Notes: a model not told the origin generated them from the sequence alone. A stretch of 64,000 nt of DNA from Zhihengliuella salsuginis (GCF_014651715.1 NZ_BMXK01000005.1:186001-250000); one strand, 5' to 3'. Positions 49,682 to 58,032 are shown, counted from the stretch's first letter. Program-made: numbers and translations.

Positions 49682-50152
49682 GTGCCTGTACCGGACTTCA
49701 TCCTGCGATTGCGCGAGCGGATCGGGACCGATCCGCTCTGGCTCCCCGGCGTGACGGCCGTCGTGCTGCGCGGCGCCCCGGCCGAGGTCCTGCTGGTGCG
49801 CCGCTCGGACAACGGCCAGTGGACGCCCGTGACCGGGATCGTCGACCCGGGCGAGCATCCGGCGCACACGGCGGTCCGCGAGGCGGCCGAGGAGACCGGC
49901 GTCGAGATCGAGGTCGAGGAGCTCGTCTGGGTGGGCGTCACGGATCCGGTGGTGCACGTCAACGGCGACCAGGCCCAGTACCTGGACCACACGTTCCGCT
50001 GCCGGTACGTCTCCGGCCAGCCGTACCCGGCCGACGACGAATCGACCGACGCCGGCTGGTTCCGCCTCGACGACCTGCCGCCCATGCGGGAGATCTTCCG
50101 CGAGCGGATCCGGACCGCCGCCGAGCGGACCGGCAGCACCCGACTCGACTAA
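49682..50152 (+). CDS. NUDIX hydrolase
   Basis: A 156-residue Nudix protein with a complete Nudix box (GEHPAHTAVREAAEETGVEI, including the REAAEETG core). It should hydrolyse a nucleoside-diphosphate-linked compound; the substrate cannot be predicted. A leaderless-type promoter is visible: TAGGGT at 49670-49675, six bases before the GTG at 49682, so it is probably not part of the azt operon. It is convergent with tag; the stop codons share CTAA at 50149-50152. Confidence 0.92.
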   Translation: MPVPDFILRLRERIGTDPLWLPGVTAVVLRGAPAEVLLVRRSDNGQWTPVTGIVDPGEHPAHTAVREAAEETGVEIEVEELVWVGVTDPVVHVNGDQAQYLDHTFRCRYVSGQPYPADDESTDAGWFRLDDLPPMREIFRERIRTAAERTGSTRLD

Positions 50153-50766
50153 TCCGGCCAGACGCCGCTGCTGCCGCGGCGGTGGCTGCCGACGACGTGG
50201 GTGTCGACGATCCCGATCGCCTCCATGAGCGCGAACATCGTCGTCGGCCCCACGAACGCGAAGCCCTTCTTCTTGAGGGCCTTGGCCAGCGCCTTGGACT
50301 CCTCGGAGGTCGAGGGGACCTCCGCCGCACTGGCAGGCCGCGGGGTCTGCTCCGGCCGGAACGACCACACGAGACCCGCCAGGTCCTCCGGCCCCTCCCG
50401 GAGCTCGAGCGTTGCCTGGGCGTTCCGGATCGCCGCGTGGATCTTCGCGCGGTTCCGGATGATCGACGCATCGCCGAGCAGGCGCTCGACGTCGGCGTCG
50501 CCGAACGCGGCCACGCGCTCCGGGTCGAAGCCCGCGAACGCCGTCCGGAAGGCCGGCCGCTTGCGCAGGATCGTGGCCCAGGAGAGGCCCGACTGGAACG
50601 CCTCGAGGCTCAGCCGCTCGTAGACGCCCTGCTCGTCGCGCACGGGCAGGCCCCACTCGGTGTCGTAGTACTCGCGCAGCAGGTCGTCGTGCGCCGCCCA
50701 GGCCGGGCGGGCGAGCCCGTCCGTCCCGACGACGAGCCCGTTGCCGCCGCTGTCTTGCTCCGCCAT
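50149..50766 (-). CDS. tag: DNA-3-methyladenine glycosylase I (Tag) lacking most zinc ligands
   Basis: A 205-residue Tag-family helix-hairpin-helix glycosylase. Aligned by eye with E. coli Tag, the catalytic-region Glu55 and Trp63 (LEAFQSGLSW) and KALKKKGFAFVGPTTMFALMEA are conserved. The zinc-snap ligands are not: Cys4 is Pro21, His17 is Tyr34 (REYYDTEWG) and Cys179 is Ser194; only His190 remains (DTHVVGS). It should remove 3-methyladenine from DNA, but probably without structural zinc. Convergent with the Nudix gene. Confidence 0.88.
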   Translation of the reverse strand: MAEQDSGGNGLVVGTDGLARPAWAAHDDLLREYYDTEWGLPVRDEQGVYERLSLEAFQSGLSWATILRKRPAFRTAFAGFDPERVAAFGDADVERLLGDASIIRNRAKIHAAIRNAQATLELREGPEDLAGLVWSFRPEQTPRPASAAEVPSTSEESKALAKALKKKGFAFVGPTTMFALMEAIGIVDTHVVGSHRRGSSGVWPD

Positions 50767-50854
50767 GTGATCCCCTCGCCGTGTGCTGGTTGACGTCCGG
50801 GTCCATCATCGCAAGCCCCGGGAGCCGTGGCCGGGCGCCCGCCCCGCCTGTGGA

Positions 50855-50885
50855 CGGGCGCGTCGGTTTCCGGTCCTTGTGGATG
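50855..50885. repeat. Direct repeat, left copy, flanking the GlxA/isochorismatase pair
   Basis: This 31-base segment matches 52574-52604 with three mismatches (28/31), and resemblance extends ~20 bases further upstream. The two copies lie outside the glxA-like and hydrolase genes, as if that 1.7-kb unit had been inserted or duplicated. Confidence 0.6.
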
Positions 50886-50911
50886 GCTGGAGACGCGACG
50901 GCCTGCGGCGG

Positions 50912-51874
50912 CTAGCGGGGACCGACACGCGGGGCATGCCGCATGCTGGCCCGGTATGCGCTCGGCGAGAGCCTGAAATGCGAGGAGAAATGCTGGCGGA
51001 AGTGGTCCGCAGTGCTGTAGCCGACCTGGTGGGATACCGCTTCGATGGTCAGCGATGTCGTCTCCAGCAGAGAGCGCGCCTCCTGGAGCCGCAGCGCCGT
51101 CACCCATCTGACGGGTGTCAGGCCCATGACGTCCTTGAACCGCCGGTGAAAGGTTCGCGGAGACATGTTGCATGCTCTGGCGAGGTCGCCGACCGTCCAT
51201 GCGCGTGCCGGGTCTTCTTGAATGAAGTCTGCGAGACCGGCGAAGGGGTGTACCGGTACGGGGCGACTGCGCGGAGCAAATTGCGCCTGGCTCCCTTGGC
51301 GTCGAGGTGGCGTGACCATGGAACGGGCGATCACCTGGGCCGTCGAGGAACCGGCGATTGCTTCAATGGCTGCCAGCAGGACGTCGACGCCGGCCGTCAC
51401 CCCCGCGGAAGTCCACACGTTCCCGTCGCGGACGTAGAGGGCATTGGTGACGGGCGTGATGCCCGGGGCGCTGAACACGAGCTGGTCCATGAACCGCCAG
51501 TGGGTCGTTGCACGCCGAGAACCGAGGAGGCCGGCCTCGGCCAGCACGAACGCGCCGGTGCACAGGCCGATGATTGCTGCCTCAGGGGCCTTCGCCTGTC
51601 TCCGCAGCCACTCGAGTTCAGCTGGAGCAATCTTCCCGAGCCGTTGTTCGGAACCGGGGACAACCACGATGTCCGCCTTGTGGTCGTCCAGATCGATCGA
51701 GCGGGGAACGACGACGCCCTCGGCGGTTCTCACCTCGTCCGTGGCGGCGAAGACGCCCAGATCGAAGGCGACGGCCGTCATTTCAGGGCGGTTGCCGAAC
51801 ACCTCCTGTGCGACGGCGAAGTCGTAGATCCTCATGCCGTCGTAGGCCAGAATCACCGTGGAAATGGTCTGCAT
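50912..51874 (-). CDS. GlxA-family regulator (DJ-1/PfpI-like plus AraC HTH)
   Basis: A 320-residue regulator. The N-terminal ~170 residues are a DJ-1/PfpI-type domain (ILAYDGMRIYDFAVAQEVF; nucleophile-elbow-like AAIIGLCTGAFVLAEAGLL) and the C-terminus an AraC double HTH (VGDLARACNMSPRTFHRRFK, SLTIEAVSHQVGYSTADHFRQHF). It is divergent from an isochorismatase-family hydrolase 70 bases away and most likely controls it. The ligand is unknown. The DJ-1 domain is usually a non-enzymatic sensor. Confidence 0.92.
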   Translation of the reverse strand: MQTISTVILAYDGMRIYDFAVAQEVFGNRPEMTAVAFDLGVFAATDEVRTAEGVVVPRSIDLDDHKADIVVVPGSEQRLGKIAPAELEWLRRQAKAPEAAIIGLCTGAFVLAEAGLLGSRRATTHWRFMDQLVFSAPGITPVTNALYVRDGNVWTSAGVTAGVDVLLAAIEAIAGSSTAQVIARSMVTPPRRQGSQAQFAPRSRPVPVHPFAGLADFIQEDPARAWTVGDLARACNMSPRTFHRRFKDVMGLTPVRWVTALRLQEARSLLETTSLTIEAVSHQVGYSTADHFRQHFSSHFRLSPSAYRASMRHAPRVGPR

Positions 51875-51944
51875 GGCAGGATCCTACTGGACCATGGCAT
51901 ATATGCCAGTGTTGGCGGTCCGTGCGGCCGGATGAAATGGAAGC

Positions 51945-52547
51945 ATGACTCGAGAACCTGATCTGACTGATGCCGCCCTGATCCTCGTCGACGTGCAGGA
52001 GGGCTTTCGCGACCCGTGGTGGGGGCGGTCCCACGAGCTCGAGACCGCCTACGCCAAGATCGCCCGGCTGGGGCGGGAGTGGAACGCCCGCGGGCTGCCC
52101 GTGGTCAAGGTCCGCCACGACAGCCAGAACCCCGAATCGCCGTTGTATGCGGGCAGTTCCGGGAACCGGTTCGTGACCGGTGTCGCCTCGTTGCGTGAGG
52201 ACGTGATCGTGACCAAGACGGTGAACTCCGCCTTTCTCGGCACGCCGGATCTGGCCGAATGGCTGCGGGCCAGGGGGATCTCGACGATCGTCGTCGCAGG
52301 CGTCCAGACGAACGCCTGCGTCGAGACGACGGCTCGAATGGGAGGGAACCTGGGCTTCTCGGTCGTCGTCCCCTTGGACGCGACCGCGACCTTCGATCTG
52401 GAAGGCCCGGCTCTGGCTGGGAACCCGCCAATCCGGCTTTCTGCAGAAGACCTCATGCGCGCGACTGCGGTCAGCCTCCACGGCGGTGGTTTTGCGCACG
52501 TGACGGAGGTGTCGACCATTCTGTCGGCTTTGGAGGAGAAGTCGTAG
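51945..52547 (+). CDS. Isochorismatase-family cysteine hydrolase
   Basis: A 200-residue single-domain hydrolase. The catalytic triad is visible as Asp in ALILVDVQEGF, Lys in VIVTKTVNSAF and Cys in VVAGVQTNACVETTAR. This matches the isochorismatase/nicotinamidase-like fold; the exact substrate (a nicotinamide-like amide, N-carbamoyl compound or similar) is not determinable. It is divergent from the GlxA-like regulator, a common pairing. Both are bounded by the direct repeat at 50855-50885 and 52574-52604. Confidence 0.9.
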   Translation: MTREPDLTDAALILVDVQEGFRDPWWGRSHELETAYAKIARLGREWNARGLPVVKVRHDSQNPESPLYAGSSGNRFVTGVASLREDVIVTKTVNSAFLGTPDLAEWLRARGISTIVVAGVQTNACVETTARMGGNLGFSVVVPLDATATFDLEGPALAGNPPIRLSAEDLMRATAVSLHGGGFAHVTEVSTILSALEEKS

Positions 52548-52573
52548 CCAATGGGGACGGGCCCTGCGTGGGG

Positions 52574-52604
52574 CGGGCGCGCCGGTTTCCGGCGCTTGTG
52601 GATG
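52574..52604. repeat. Direct repeat, right copy
   Basis: Right copy of the 31-base repeat at 50855-50885 (differences: C for T twice and G for C once). It begins 27 bases after the hydrolase stop and lies in the leader of the MFS gene. Confidence 0.6.
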
Positions 52605-52732
52605 AGGAGTCCCGCGAGAGCTTCGTCATGCTTCGCCCCGCGCGGGCGACGCGGTGGGCGGGATGGGAGACAATGGGTGCGACGCCGTCGTCGCACACCC
52701 CTCTGCCGCACCTACTTCCCCTGGAAGGCCAG

Positions 52733-53950
52733 ATGACCACCACCGCTCCGACGGCTCCCGCCGCCTCCACGCTCCTCGAAGGCCGCCCGCTCCTGCTCGC
52801 GGTCATCGCCCTCGCCATGGGCGGGTTCGGCATCGGCACCACCGAGTTCACGATCATGGGTCTGCTCCAGGAGGGCGCCGTCGACCTCGGCGTGCGCAAC
52901 CAGGACATGGGCCTGATGATCTCCGCCTACGCGCTTGGCGTGGTGGTGGGCGCGCCCGTGCTGACCGCACTCGGCGCCCGCGTGCCGAAGCGGACGATGG
53001 TCCTCTGGCTCATGGTGGTCTTCACGCTGGCCAACGCCTCCTCGTTCTTCGCGCCCACCTACGAGGTCATGGTCTTCACGCGCTTCCTCTCCGGGCTGCC
53101 GCACGGCGCCTACTTCGGGCTGGCCGCGATCCTCGCCTCGACGCTGGTTCCGCCGACGAAGCGCGGGCGGGCGATCGCGTGGATCATGCTCGGCCTCGCG
53201 GTCGCGAACGTCATCGGCGTGCCGCTGTTCACGTGGCTCGGCCAGCAGCTCGGCTGGCGGTCGATGTTCCTGGCCGTCGCCCTGATCGGCGTGCTGACCT
53301 GGATCTCGATCCGCACGTTCGTCCCGTTCAGTCCTGCGCACGCCGACGCGAGCATCCGCCGGGAACTGACCGCGCTGAAGAGCGGCGGCGTCTGGCTGGC
53401 GATCTGCACCGGCATTGTCGGCTTCGGCGGCTTCTTCGCCGTCTACTCCTACATCAGCCCGATCCTGACCGACGTGACGGGGCTGCCGATCGAGGTCGTC
53501 CCGCTGGTGCTGGGCCTCTACGGCCTGGGCATGGTGGTCGGCAACCTCGTCGGCGGCCGGCTCGCCGACTGGTCCGTGTTCGGCAGCCTCTACATCTCGA
53601 TGACGTCCCTGACGATCGTCATGGTCGTCTTCGGCCTGGTCTCGCCGATCCCGTGGCTGGCGCTGATCTTCGTGTTCATCATGGGAGGTGTGGGCTCGCT
53701 CCTCGCGCCGGGCCTGCAGTCCCTGCTCATGGATTCGGCGCCGAAGGCCCAGTCGCTCGCGGCGTCGCTGAACCACTCGGCCCTGAACATCGCGAACGCA
53801 CTGGGCGCGGCCCTCGGCGCAGCGGTCATCAACGCCGGGCTCGGCTACCAGGCGCCGGCCTACGTGGGGGCGATGCTCGCCGTCGGCGGCCTCGTCCTGG
53901 CCCTCGTCTCCGGCTTTGTGCACCGCCGGAAGACCGCCCGCGCGGCCTAG
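52733..53950 (+). CDS. MFS transporter, AraJ/CmlA-like drug or sugar exporter
   Basis: About 405 residues, 12 predicted helices. The helix-1 signature ALAMGGFGIGTTEFTIMGLL and LGARVPKRTMVLWLMVVFTLANASS are typical of the AraJ/Cmx/SotB exporter group (drug:H+ antiporter-1). The start at 52733 follows CTGGAAGG. No substrate can be assigned. The 5' leader contains the right copy of the direct repeat. It is convergent with the VOC gene, sharing CTAG at 53947-53950. Confidence 0.9.
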   Translation: MTTTAPTAPAASTLLEGRPLLLAVIALAMGGFGIGTTEFTIMGLLQEGAVDLGVRNQDMGLMISAYALGVVVGAPVLTALGARVPKRTMVLWLMVVFTLANASSFFAPTYEVMVFTRFLSGLPHGAYFGLAAILASTLVPPTKRGRAIAWIMLGLAVANVIGVPLFTWLGQQLGWRSMFLAVALIGVLTWISIRTFVPFSPAHADASIRRELTALKSGGVWLAICTGIVGFGGFFAVYSYISPILTDVTGLPIEVVPLVLGLYGLGMVVGNLVGGRLADWSVFGSLYISMTSLTIVMVVFGLVSPIPWLALIFVFIMGGVGSLLAPGLQSLLMDSAPKAQSLAASLNHSALNIANALGAALGAAVINAGLGYQAPAYVGAMLAVGGLVLALVSGFVHRRKTARAA

Positions 53951-54372
53951 CTCGCGGTGGCGGTGATGTTGAACATCCAGTTGACGCCGAACCGGTCGGT
54001 GAGCTGACCGAACCTGTCGCCCCACGGTGCGGTCTCGAGCGGGATGCTGACGGTCGACTCGCCGGCGAGCTTCTCCCACCAGTCCTCGAGCTCGGACGCG
54101 TCCGACTCCGAGTCGCCGCTGCTGCTCAGCGAGATGGTGCCGTAGCCGTTGCCTTCCATGCCGTCGGGCAGGTCGGAGGCCATGAGGTGGATGCCACGGT
54201 CGAGGAACAGGGATCCGTGCATGATGTTGCCTCCCGCGTCCCCGGCGCCCTCGCCCATGCCCTCGGCGTAGGTCATCATGCCGAGTTCACCGCCGAACAC
54301 CGAGTGGTAGAACTCGAGGGCGTCCTTGGCCTGGCCGTTGAACTGCAGGTACGGGGTGAGTCCGATGGTCAT
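53947..54372 (-). CDS. VOC-superfamily protein, PhnB-like
   Basis: A 141-residue VOC protein: LTPYLQFNGQAKDALEFYHSVFGG at the start and FGVNWMFNI near the end are characteristic of the PhnB/YjdN subgroup (3-demethylubiquinone-like). Function unknown; relatives occur widely without a defined substrate. It is convergent with the MFS gene and divergent from the RibD-like gene. Confidence 0.88.
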   Translation of the reverse strand: MTIGLTPYLQFNGQAKDALEFYHSVFGGELGMMTYAEGMGEGAGDAGGNIMHGSLFLDRGIHLMASDLPDGMEGNGYGTISLSSSGDSESDASELEDWWEKLAGESTVSIPLETAPWGDRFGQLTDRFGVNWMFNITATAS

Positions 54373-54548
54373 CGTGGTGCCTTTCGCAGCAGGGAGCGGG
54401 CGCCGATCCGGACACCCTGACGCTATTCTTGCCTGCCGGAGCGCATTGCGGAACCCCGTGCCGGAGACTCTTGACAGGCTCCGGCTGTGGCGCGAGGGTC
54501 GGGATGACGGAGCCGACTCCGCTCGGCCGTCACACGAAGGGGGACGCG

Positions 54549-55106
54549 ATGCCGAAGATCATCGTCTCGATGTGGACCACGCTCGACGGATTCGTCGCCG
54601 GCCCGGAGGACGAACTGGACTGGCTGCGGATCGACGACCGGGCCATGGACTACGAGCAGGCCCTGGTCGACGACGCCGACGCGCTGCTGCTCGGCCGCGT
54701 CACCCATGGCGATTTCGCCGGCTACTGGCCCGCGGCGGCGCGGAATCCGGAGGAGTCCGACGCGGTGCGCGCCTTCGGCCGGCGCCTCGACGAGTTGCCG
54801 AAGTACGTCGTTTCCGCAACGAGCGAGACGGCCACGTGGGAGGGGACCCACGTGTTCGACCGGATCGACCCGGCCGCGATCGCGGCGATCGAGGGGACGG
54901 TCGTGGTGTACGGCAGCCTCAGCATCGTCCGCGCTCTCACGGGGCTCGGCCTGGTCGACGAGTTCCACCTGCTGCTCCACCCCGTCTACCTGCGGGAGGG
55001 ACAGCCGCTCTTCGGCGGGCTCGAGTCCCGTGTCGAGCTCGAGCCGTCGAGCCTCGAGTCCTTCGGTTCCGGCGTCACGCTCATGAAGGCGCGGCCGGCG
55101 CGGTAG
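54549..55106 (+). CDS. Dihydrofolate reductase-family (RibD C-terminal-like) protein
   Basis: A 185-residue RibD_C-type protein: IIVSMWTTLDGFVAGPEDELDW at the N-terminus, LLLGRVTHGDF and VVYGSLSIVRALTGLGLVDEFHLLLHPV. It resembles small stand-alone reductases of the YyaP/YwjB group, which use NADPH; the substrate is unknown. The ATG at 54549 is preceded by AAGGGGG; an upstream in-frame start at 54429 lacks support. Confidence 0.88.
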   Translation: MPKIIVSMWTTLDGFVAGPEDELDWLRIDDRAMDYEQALVDDADALLLGRVTHGDFAGYWPAAARNPEESDAVRAFGRRLDELPKYVVSATSETATWEGTHVFDRIDPAAIAAIEGTVVVYGSLSIVRALTGLGLVDEFHLLLHPVYLREGQPLFGGLESRVELEPSSLESFGSGVTLMKARPAR

Positions 55107-55139
55107 CCGGCGGTCGGCTTCCTGCCCGGCGGGAGCCGG

Positions 55140-56381
55140 TCAGCTCGCCTTGGGCGGGGCGTCGGCGGTGTCGGGAGAGGGCGTCTCTGCGGTCGACGAC
55201 GGCGGTCCGCCCGCGTCGTCGTTCTGCGGCCCGTCCCCGGTCCCGCCGGGGCCGCTCACCGGTGCCAGCATCTCCGCCGGGACCTCGCCCTCCGGGTTGG
55301 AGGAGACGAGTGCGTTGATCCAGCGGGCCGTGGGGTCCGCGTCGATCAGGAACGACTTGAGCAGCAGGGTGGCCGGCAGCGCCAGCAGCGCGCCCAGCCA
55401 GCCGAGCACCCAGTACCAGAACATGAGGGAGAGGAACGAGACCATCGGCGTCACGCCGACGGACTGGCCGGTGAACTTCGGCTGGATGATGGACTGGACG
55501 GAGAAGTTCAGAACCGAGTAGGTGACGACGACGGCGATCGCCGCCCCGCCGCCCGAGTCCAGCAGGGCCAGCAGCGCGGGTGGCACGAGGCCGATGATGA
55601 ACCCGATGTTCGGGATGTAGTTGGTCAGGTAGGCGAGCACGCCCCACACCCAGATCAGCGGGACGTCGATGATCGCGAGCGCGAACACGTCGAGTGCCGC
55701 CACGATCAGCCCGAACACGGTGGTCACGATCCAGTACCGGCGCACGCCGTGCGCGAAGTTCATCAACGCGTGGTGCGTGGAGGGGCGGGCGCGCCGGACC
55801 ATGTCGAGGCGGCGGCCGAACCCGGCCGAGTCCATCGCCAGGAAGAACACCGCCATCACCACCGTGACGAGGACGGCGAGCACACCCGTGACGTTGGTGA
55901 CCAGCGGAGTGAGCAGGCTGACGATGCTTCCGGCGCCGATGGCCCGGAACTCCTCGAGGACCATCGTCTGGCTGATGCCCAGCTGGGACAGGCCCGCGCT
56001 GATCTCGACCCAGAGCTCGTTGAATTCGCGGTTGTACTGCGGCAGCTCGCGTAGCAGCTCGCCCACGGCCCAGCCGGTGGATCCGAAGAACACGCCGATC
56101 AGGACCAGCACGACGACGAGGGTCGCCGCCGCGGCGAGGTAGCGCTGGACGCCGCGCGCCACCATGAGCTTCTGCAGCGGGTAGGCGACGATCATGAGGT
56201 TCAGCCCGAGGAAGACCGGGGCGACGATGTCGCGCGCGCCCTGGACGAAGTACATGAGCAGCGCGATGCCCGTGATGGTCACGGCGATGAGCGCGATGCG
56301 CGGCCACATCATGCGGGCTGCTGCGCTCTGGCCGGTCTTCCCGGCGGCCCGGTCGCGCCCGGGCGCGGTATCCCCAATCAT
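55140..56381 (-). CDS. AI-2E family transporter
   Basis: A 413-residue, eight-helix membrane protein with the family's C-terminal motif region (PLIWVWGVLAYLTNYIPNIGF, IGLVPPALLALLDSG, VLGWLGALLALPATLLLK). AI-2E/PerM proteins are implicated in autoinducer-2 or ion export (some are Na+/H+ antiporters), so the name gives little about the substrate. The ~60-residue C-terminal tail is acidic, Pro/Ser/Thr-rich and disordered. Convergent with the RibD-like gene. Confidence 0.88.
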   Translation of the reverse strand: MIGDTAPGRDRAAGKTGQSAAARMMWPRIALIAVTITGIALLMYFVQGARDIVAPVFLGLNLMIVAYPLQKLMVARGVQRYLAAAATLVVVLVLIGVFFGSTGWAVGELLRELPQYNREFNELWVEISAGLSQLGISQTMVLEEFRAIGAGSIVSLLTPLVTNVTGVLAVLVTVVMAVFFLAMDSAGFGRRLDMVRRARPSTHHALMNFAHGVRRYWIVTTVFGLIVAALDVFALAIIDVPLIWVWGVLAYLTNYIPNIGFIIGLVPPALLALLDSGGGAAIAVVVTYSVLNFSVQSIIQPKFTGQSVGVTPMVSFLSLMFWYWVLGWLGALLALPATLLLKSFLIDADPTARWINALVSSNPEGEVPAEMLAPVSGPGGTGDGPQNDDAGGPPSSTAETPSPDTADAPPKAS

Positions 56382-56488
56382 GCGTGCAAGTCTAGTGATC
56401 GTTGCTGGCAGATTGATGTGGGGGATCGCCCTGAAATCTTCCCCGGGGTCGCCCTGGCGCGCGGGGCCGCCGCCCTAGACTGGAGGGC

Positions 56489-57433
56489 ATGGACCACATG
56501 CCTGCCGCCTGCTGTTCGCCTGCCCGCGACGTCCCCCCGGCCGAGCGCGCCGAGCCGCTCGCGGCGGCCGCGGCGCCCGCGGTGGAGCACGACGACGTGG
56601 CGCTCGCCGGCGGCCGGTTCGAGATGGGGGACGCCTTCGACGAGGGCTACCCCTCCGACGGCGAGACGCCCGTGCACCCCGTCGAGCTCGGCGGCTTCCG
56701 GATCGACGCGACCGCGGTGACGAATGCGATGTTCGCCCGGTTCGTCGAGGAGACCGGGTACCGGAGCGACGCCGAGCGCTACGGTTCCTCAGCGGTCTTC
56801 CACCTGCTCTCGACGGCGGGGCGGGGCGAGGTGATCGGCGCGGCCGCCGGCGCCCCGTGGTGGCTCAACGTCGCCGGCGCCGACTGGGCGCACCCGACGG
56901 GGCCGTCGTCGTCCTGGCGCGACGTGCCGGAGCATCCGGCGGTGCACGTCTCCCACGACGACGCCCTGGCCTACTGCCGGTGGGCGGGCCGGCGCCTGCC
57001 GACCGAGGCGGAGTGGGAGTTCGCCGCGCGCGGCGGGCTCGAGGGGCGCCGGTTCGCCTGGGGCGACGAGCTGACCCCGGACGGCGAGCACCGGTGCAAC
57101 ATCTGGCAGGGCGAGTTCCCGCGGACGAACACCGGCGACGACGGGTTCGTCGGCACCGCGCCGGTCCGTTCGTTCCCCGCCAACGGGTACGGGCTGTACG
57201 AGGTGGCCGGGAACGTGTGGGAGTGGTGCGCCGACTGGTTCCTGCCCAAGTACTACCGGAAGGCGCCCGTGCAGGAACCGAAGGGGCCGACGATCGGGGC
57301 CGGCCGGGTGATGCGCGGCGGCTCGTTCCTGTGCCACGACTCGTACTGCCACCGCTACCGGGTGGCGGCCCGCTCGTCGAACACGCCGGAGTCCTCGTCG
57401 AGCAACTGCGGCTTCCGGACGGTTGCCCTGTAG
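56489..57433 (+). CDS. Formylglycine-generating enzyme (SUMF1/FGE family) with its own N-terminal CxPxR
   Basis: A 314-residue FGE-sulfatase domain. The active-site cysteine pair is Cys282 and Cys287 in FLCHDSYCHRYRVAAR, followed by SNCGFRTV; WEWCADWF and the GGRFEMGD start of the domain are also typical. It should oxidise the Cys of CxPxR motifs in sulfatases to formylglycine in the cytosol, with copper. Its own N-terminus has CSPAR at residues 9-13, the consensus target. No sulfatase is in the window. TAGACT (56476-56481) lies seven bases before the ATG, so the mRNA may be leaderless. Confidence 0.92.
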   Translation: MDHMPAACCSPARDVPPAERAEPLAAAAAPAVEHDDVALAGGRFEMGDAFDEGYPSDGETPVHPVELGGFRIDATAVTNAMFARFVEETGYRSDAERYGSSAVFHLLSTAGRGEVIGAAAGAPWWLNVAGADWAHPTGPSSSWRDVPEHPAVHVSHDDALAYCRWAGRRLPTEAEWEFAARGGLEGRRFAWGDELTPDGEHRCNIWQGEFPRTNTGDDGFVGTAPVRSFPANGYGLYEVAGNVWEWCADWFLPKYYRKAPVQEPKGPTIGAGRVMRGGSFLCHDSYCHRYRVAARSSNTPESSSSNCGFRTVAL

Positions 57434-57510
57434 GAGCCGATTTTGTCCGTGCTTCGGCGGTCCTGTATAGTTTCTATCCGGTTCACCGCTCCGGTGGGAA
57501 CCTCCCTTCT

Positions 57511-57586
57511 GGGGGTATGGCGCAGTTGGTAGCGCGTCTGCATGGCATGCAGAAGGTCAGGGGTTCGAATCCCCTTACCTCCACCA
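57511..57586 (+). tRNA. tRNA-Ala (anticodon GGC)
   Basis: Acceptor GGGGGTA/TACCTCC with the alanine-specific G3:U70 pair, anticodon stem TCTGC/GCAGA, loop ATGGCAT with anticodon GGC reading GCC/GCT, T-loop TTCGAAT and an encoded 3' CCA. A terminator follows. Confidence 0.95.
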
Positions 57587-57595
57587 GAGATGATG

Positions 57596-57624
57596 AAAGG
57601 CCCGGACCTCGGTCCGGGCCTTTT
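57596..57624 (+). terminator. Intrinsic terminator after tRNA-Ala(GGC)
   Basis: AAAGGCCCGGACC (57596-57608) pairs with GGTCCGGGCCTTTT (57611-57624), ending in TTTT. Confidence 0.88.
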
Positions 57625-57696
57625 CTCGTGCCGGAGCCGACCGGTCCATGCCGCGAGGGGTAGCCCGCGGGGCCCGGCAGGGGCCATCATGGCAGC

Positions 57697-58011
57697 ATGA
57701 CTGACCCGAAACAGAAGCTGTCCCCGTCAGAGATCGCCGAAGCCGGCCTCGCCGGCTGGCGGCTGGCCGACGAGACCCTGACCGCGCACTTCCAGACCCA
57801 GGACTTCGCCACCGGGCTGGACCTGGTGAACCGCATCGGCGGCTCCGCCGAGGAGGCCAACCACCACCCGGACATCACGCTCACCTACCCCGAGGTCGGC
57901 GTCACGCTCTCCAGCCACGACGTCGGCGGGATCACCAGCCGCGACGTCGACCTGGCGCGGATCATCAGCGGTCACGCCGAGGACCTGGGTGTGGAGGCCG
58001 CTACCGAGTAG
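57697..58011 (+). CDS. 4a-hydroxytetrahydrobiopterin dehydratase (PCD/DCoH)
   Basis: A 104-residue pterin dehydratase. The active-site motif EEANHHPDITLTYPEVGVTLSSHD (His-His-Pro) is complete, and the length is standard. It recycles pterin cofactors for aromatic amino-acid hydroxylases, or has a moonlighting role, since no such hydroxylase is nearby. The phosphodiesterase gene follows 21 bases later and may be co-transcribed. Confidence 0.94.
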   Translation: MTDPKQKLSPSEIAEAGLAGWRLADETLTAHFQTQDFATGLDLVNRIGGSAEEANHHPDITLTYPEVGVTLSSHDVGGITSRDVDLARIISGHAEDLGVEAATE

Positions 58012-58032
58012 GAAATCAGGAGGATGGTCCGC

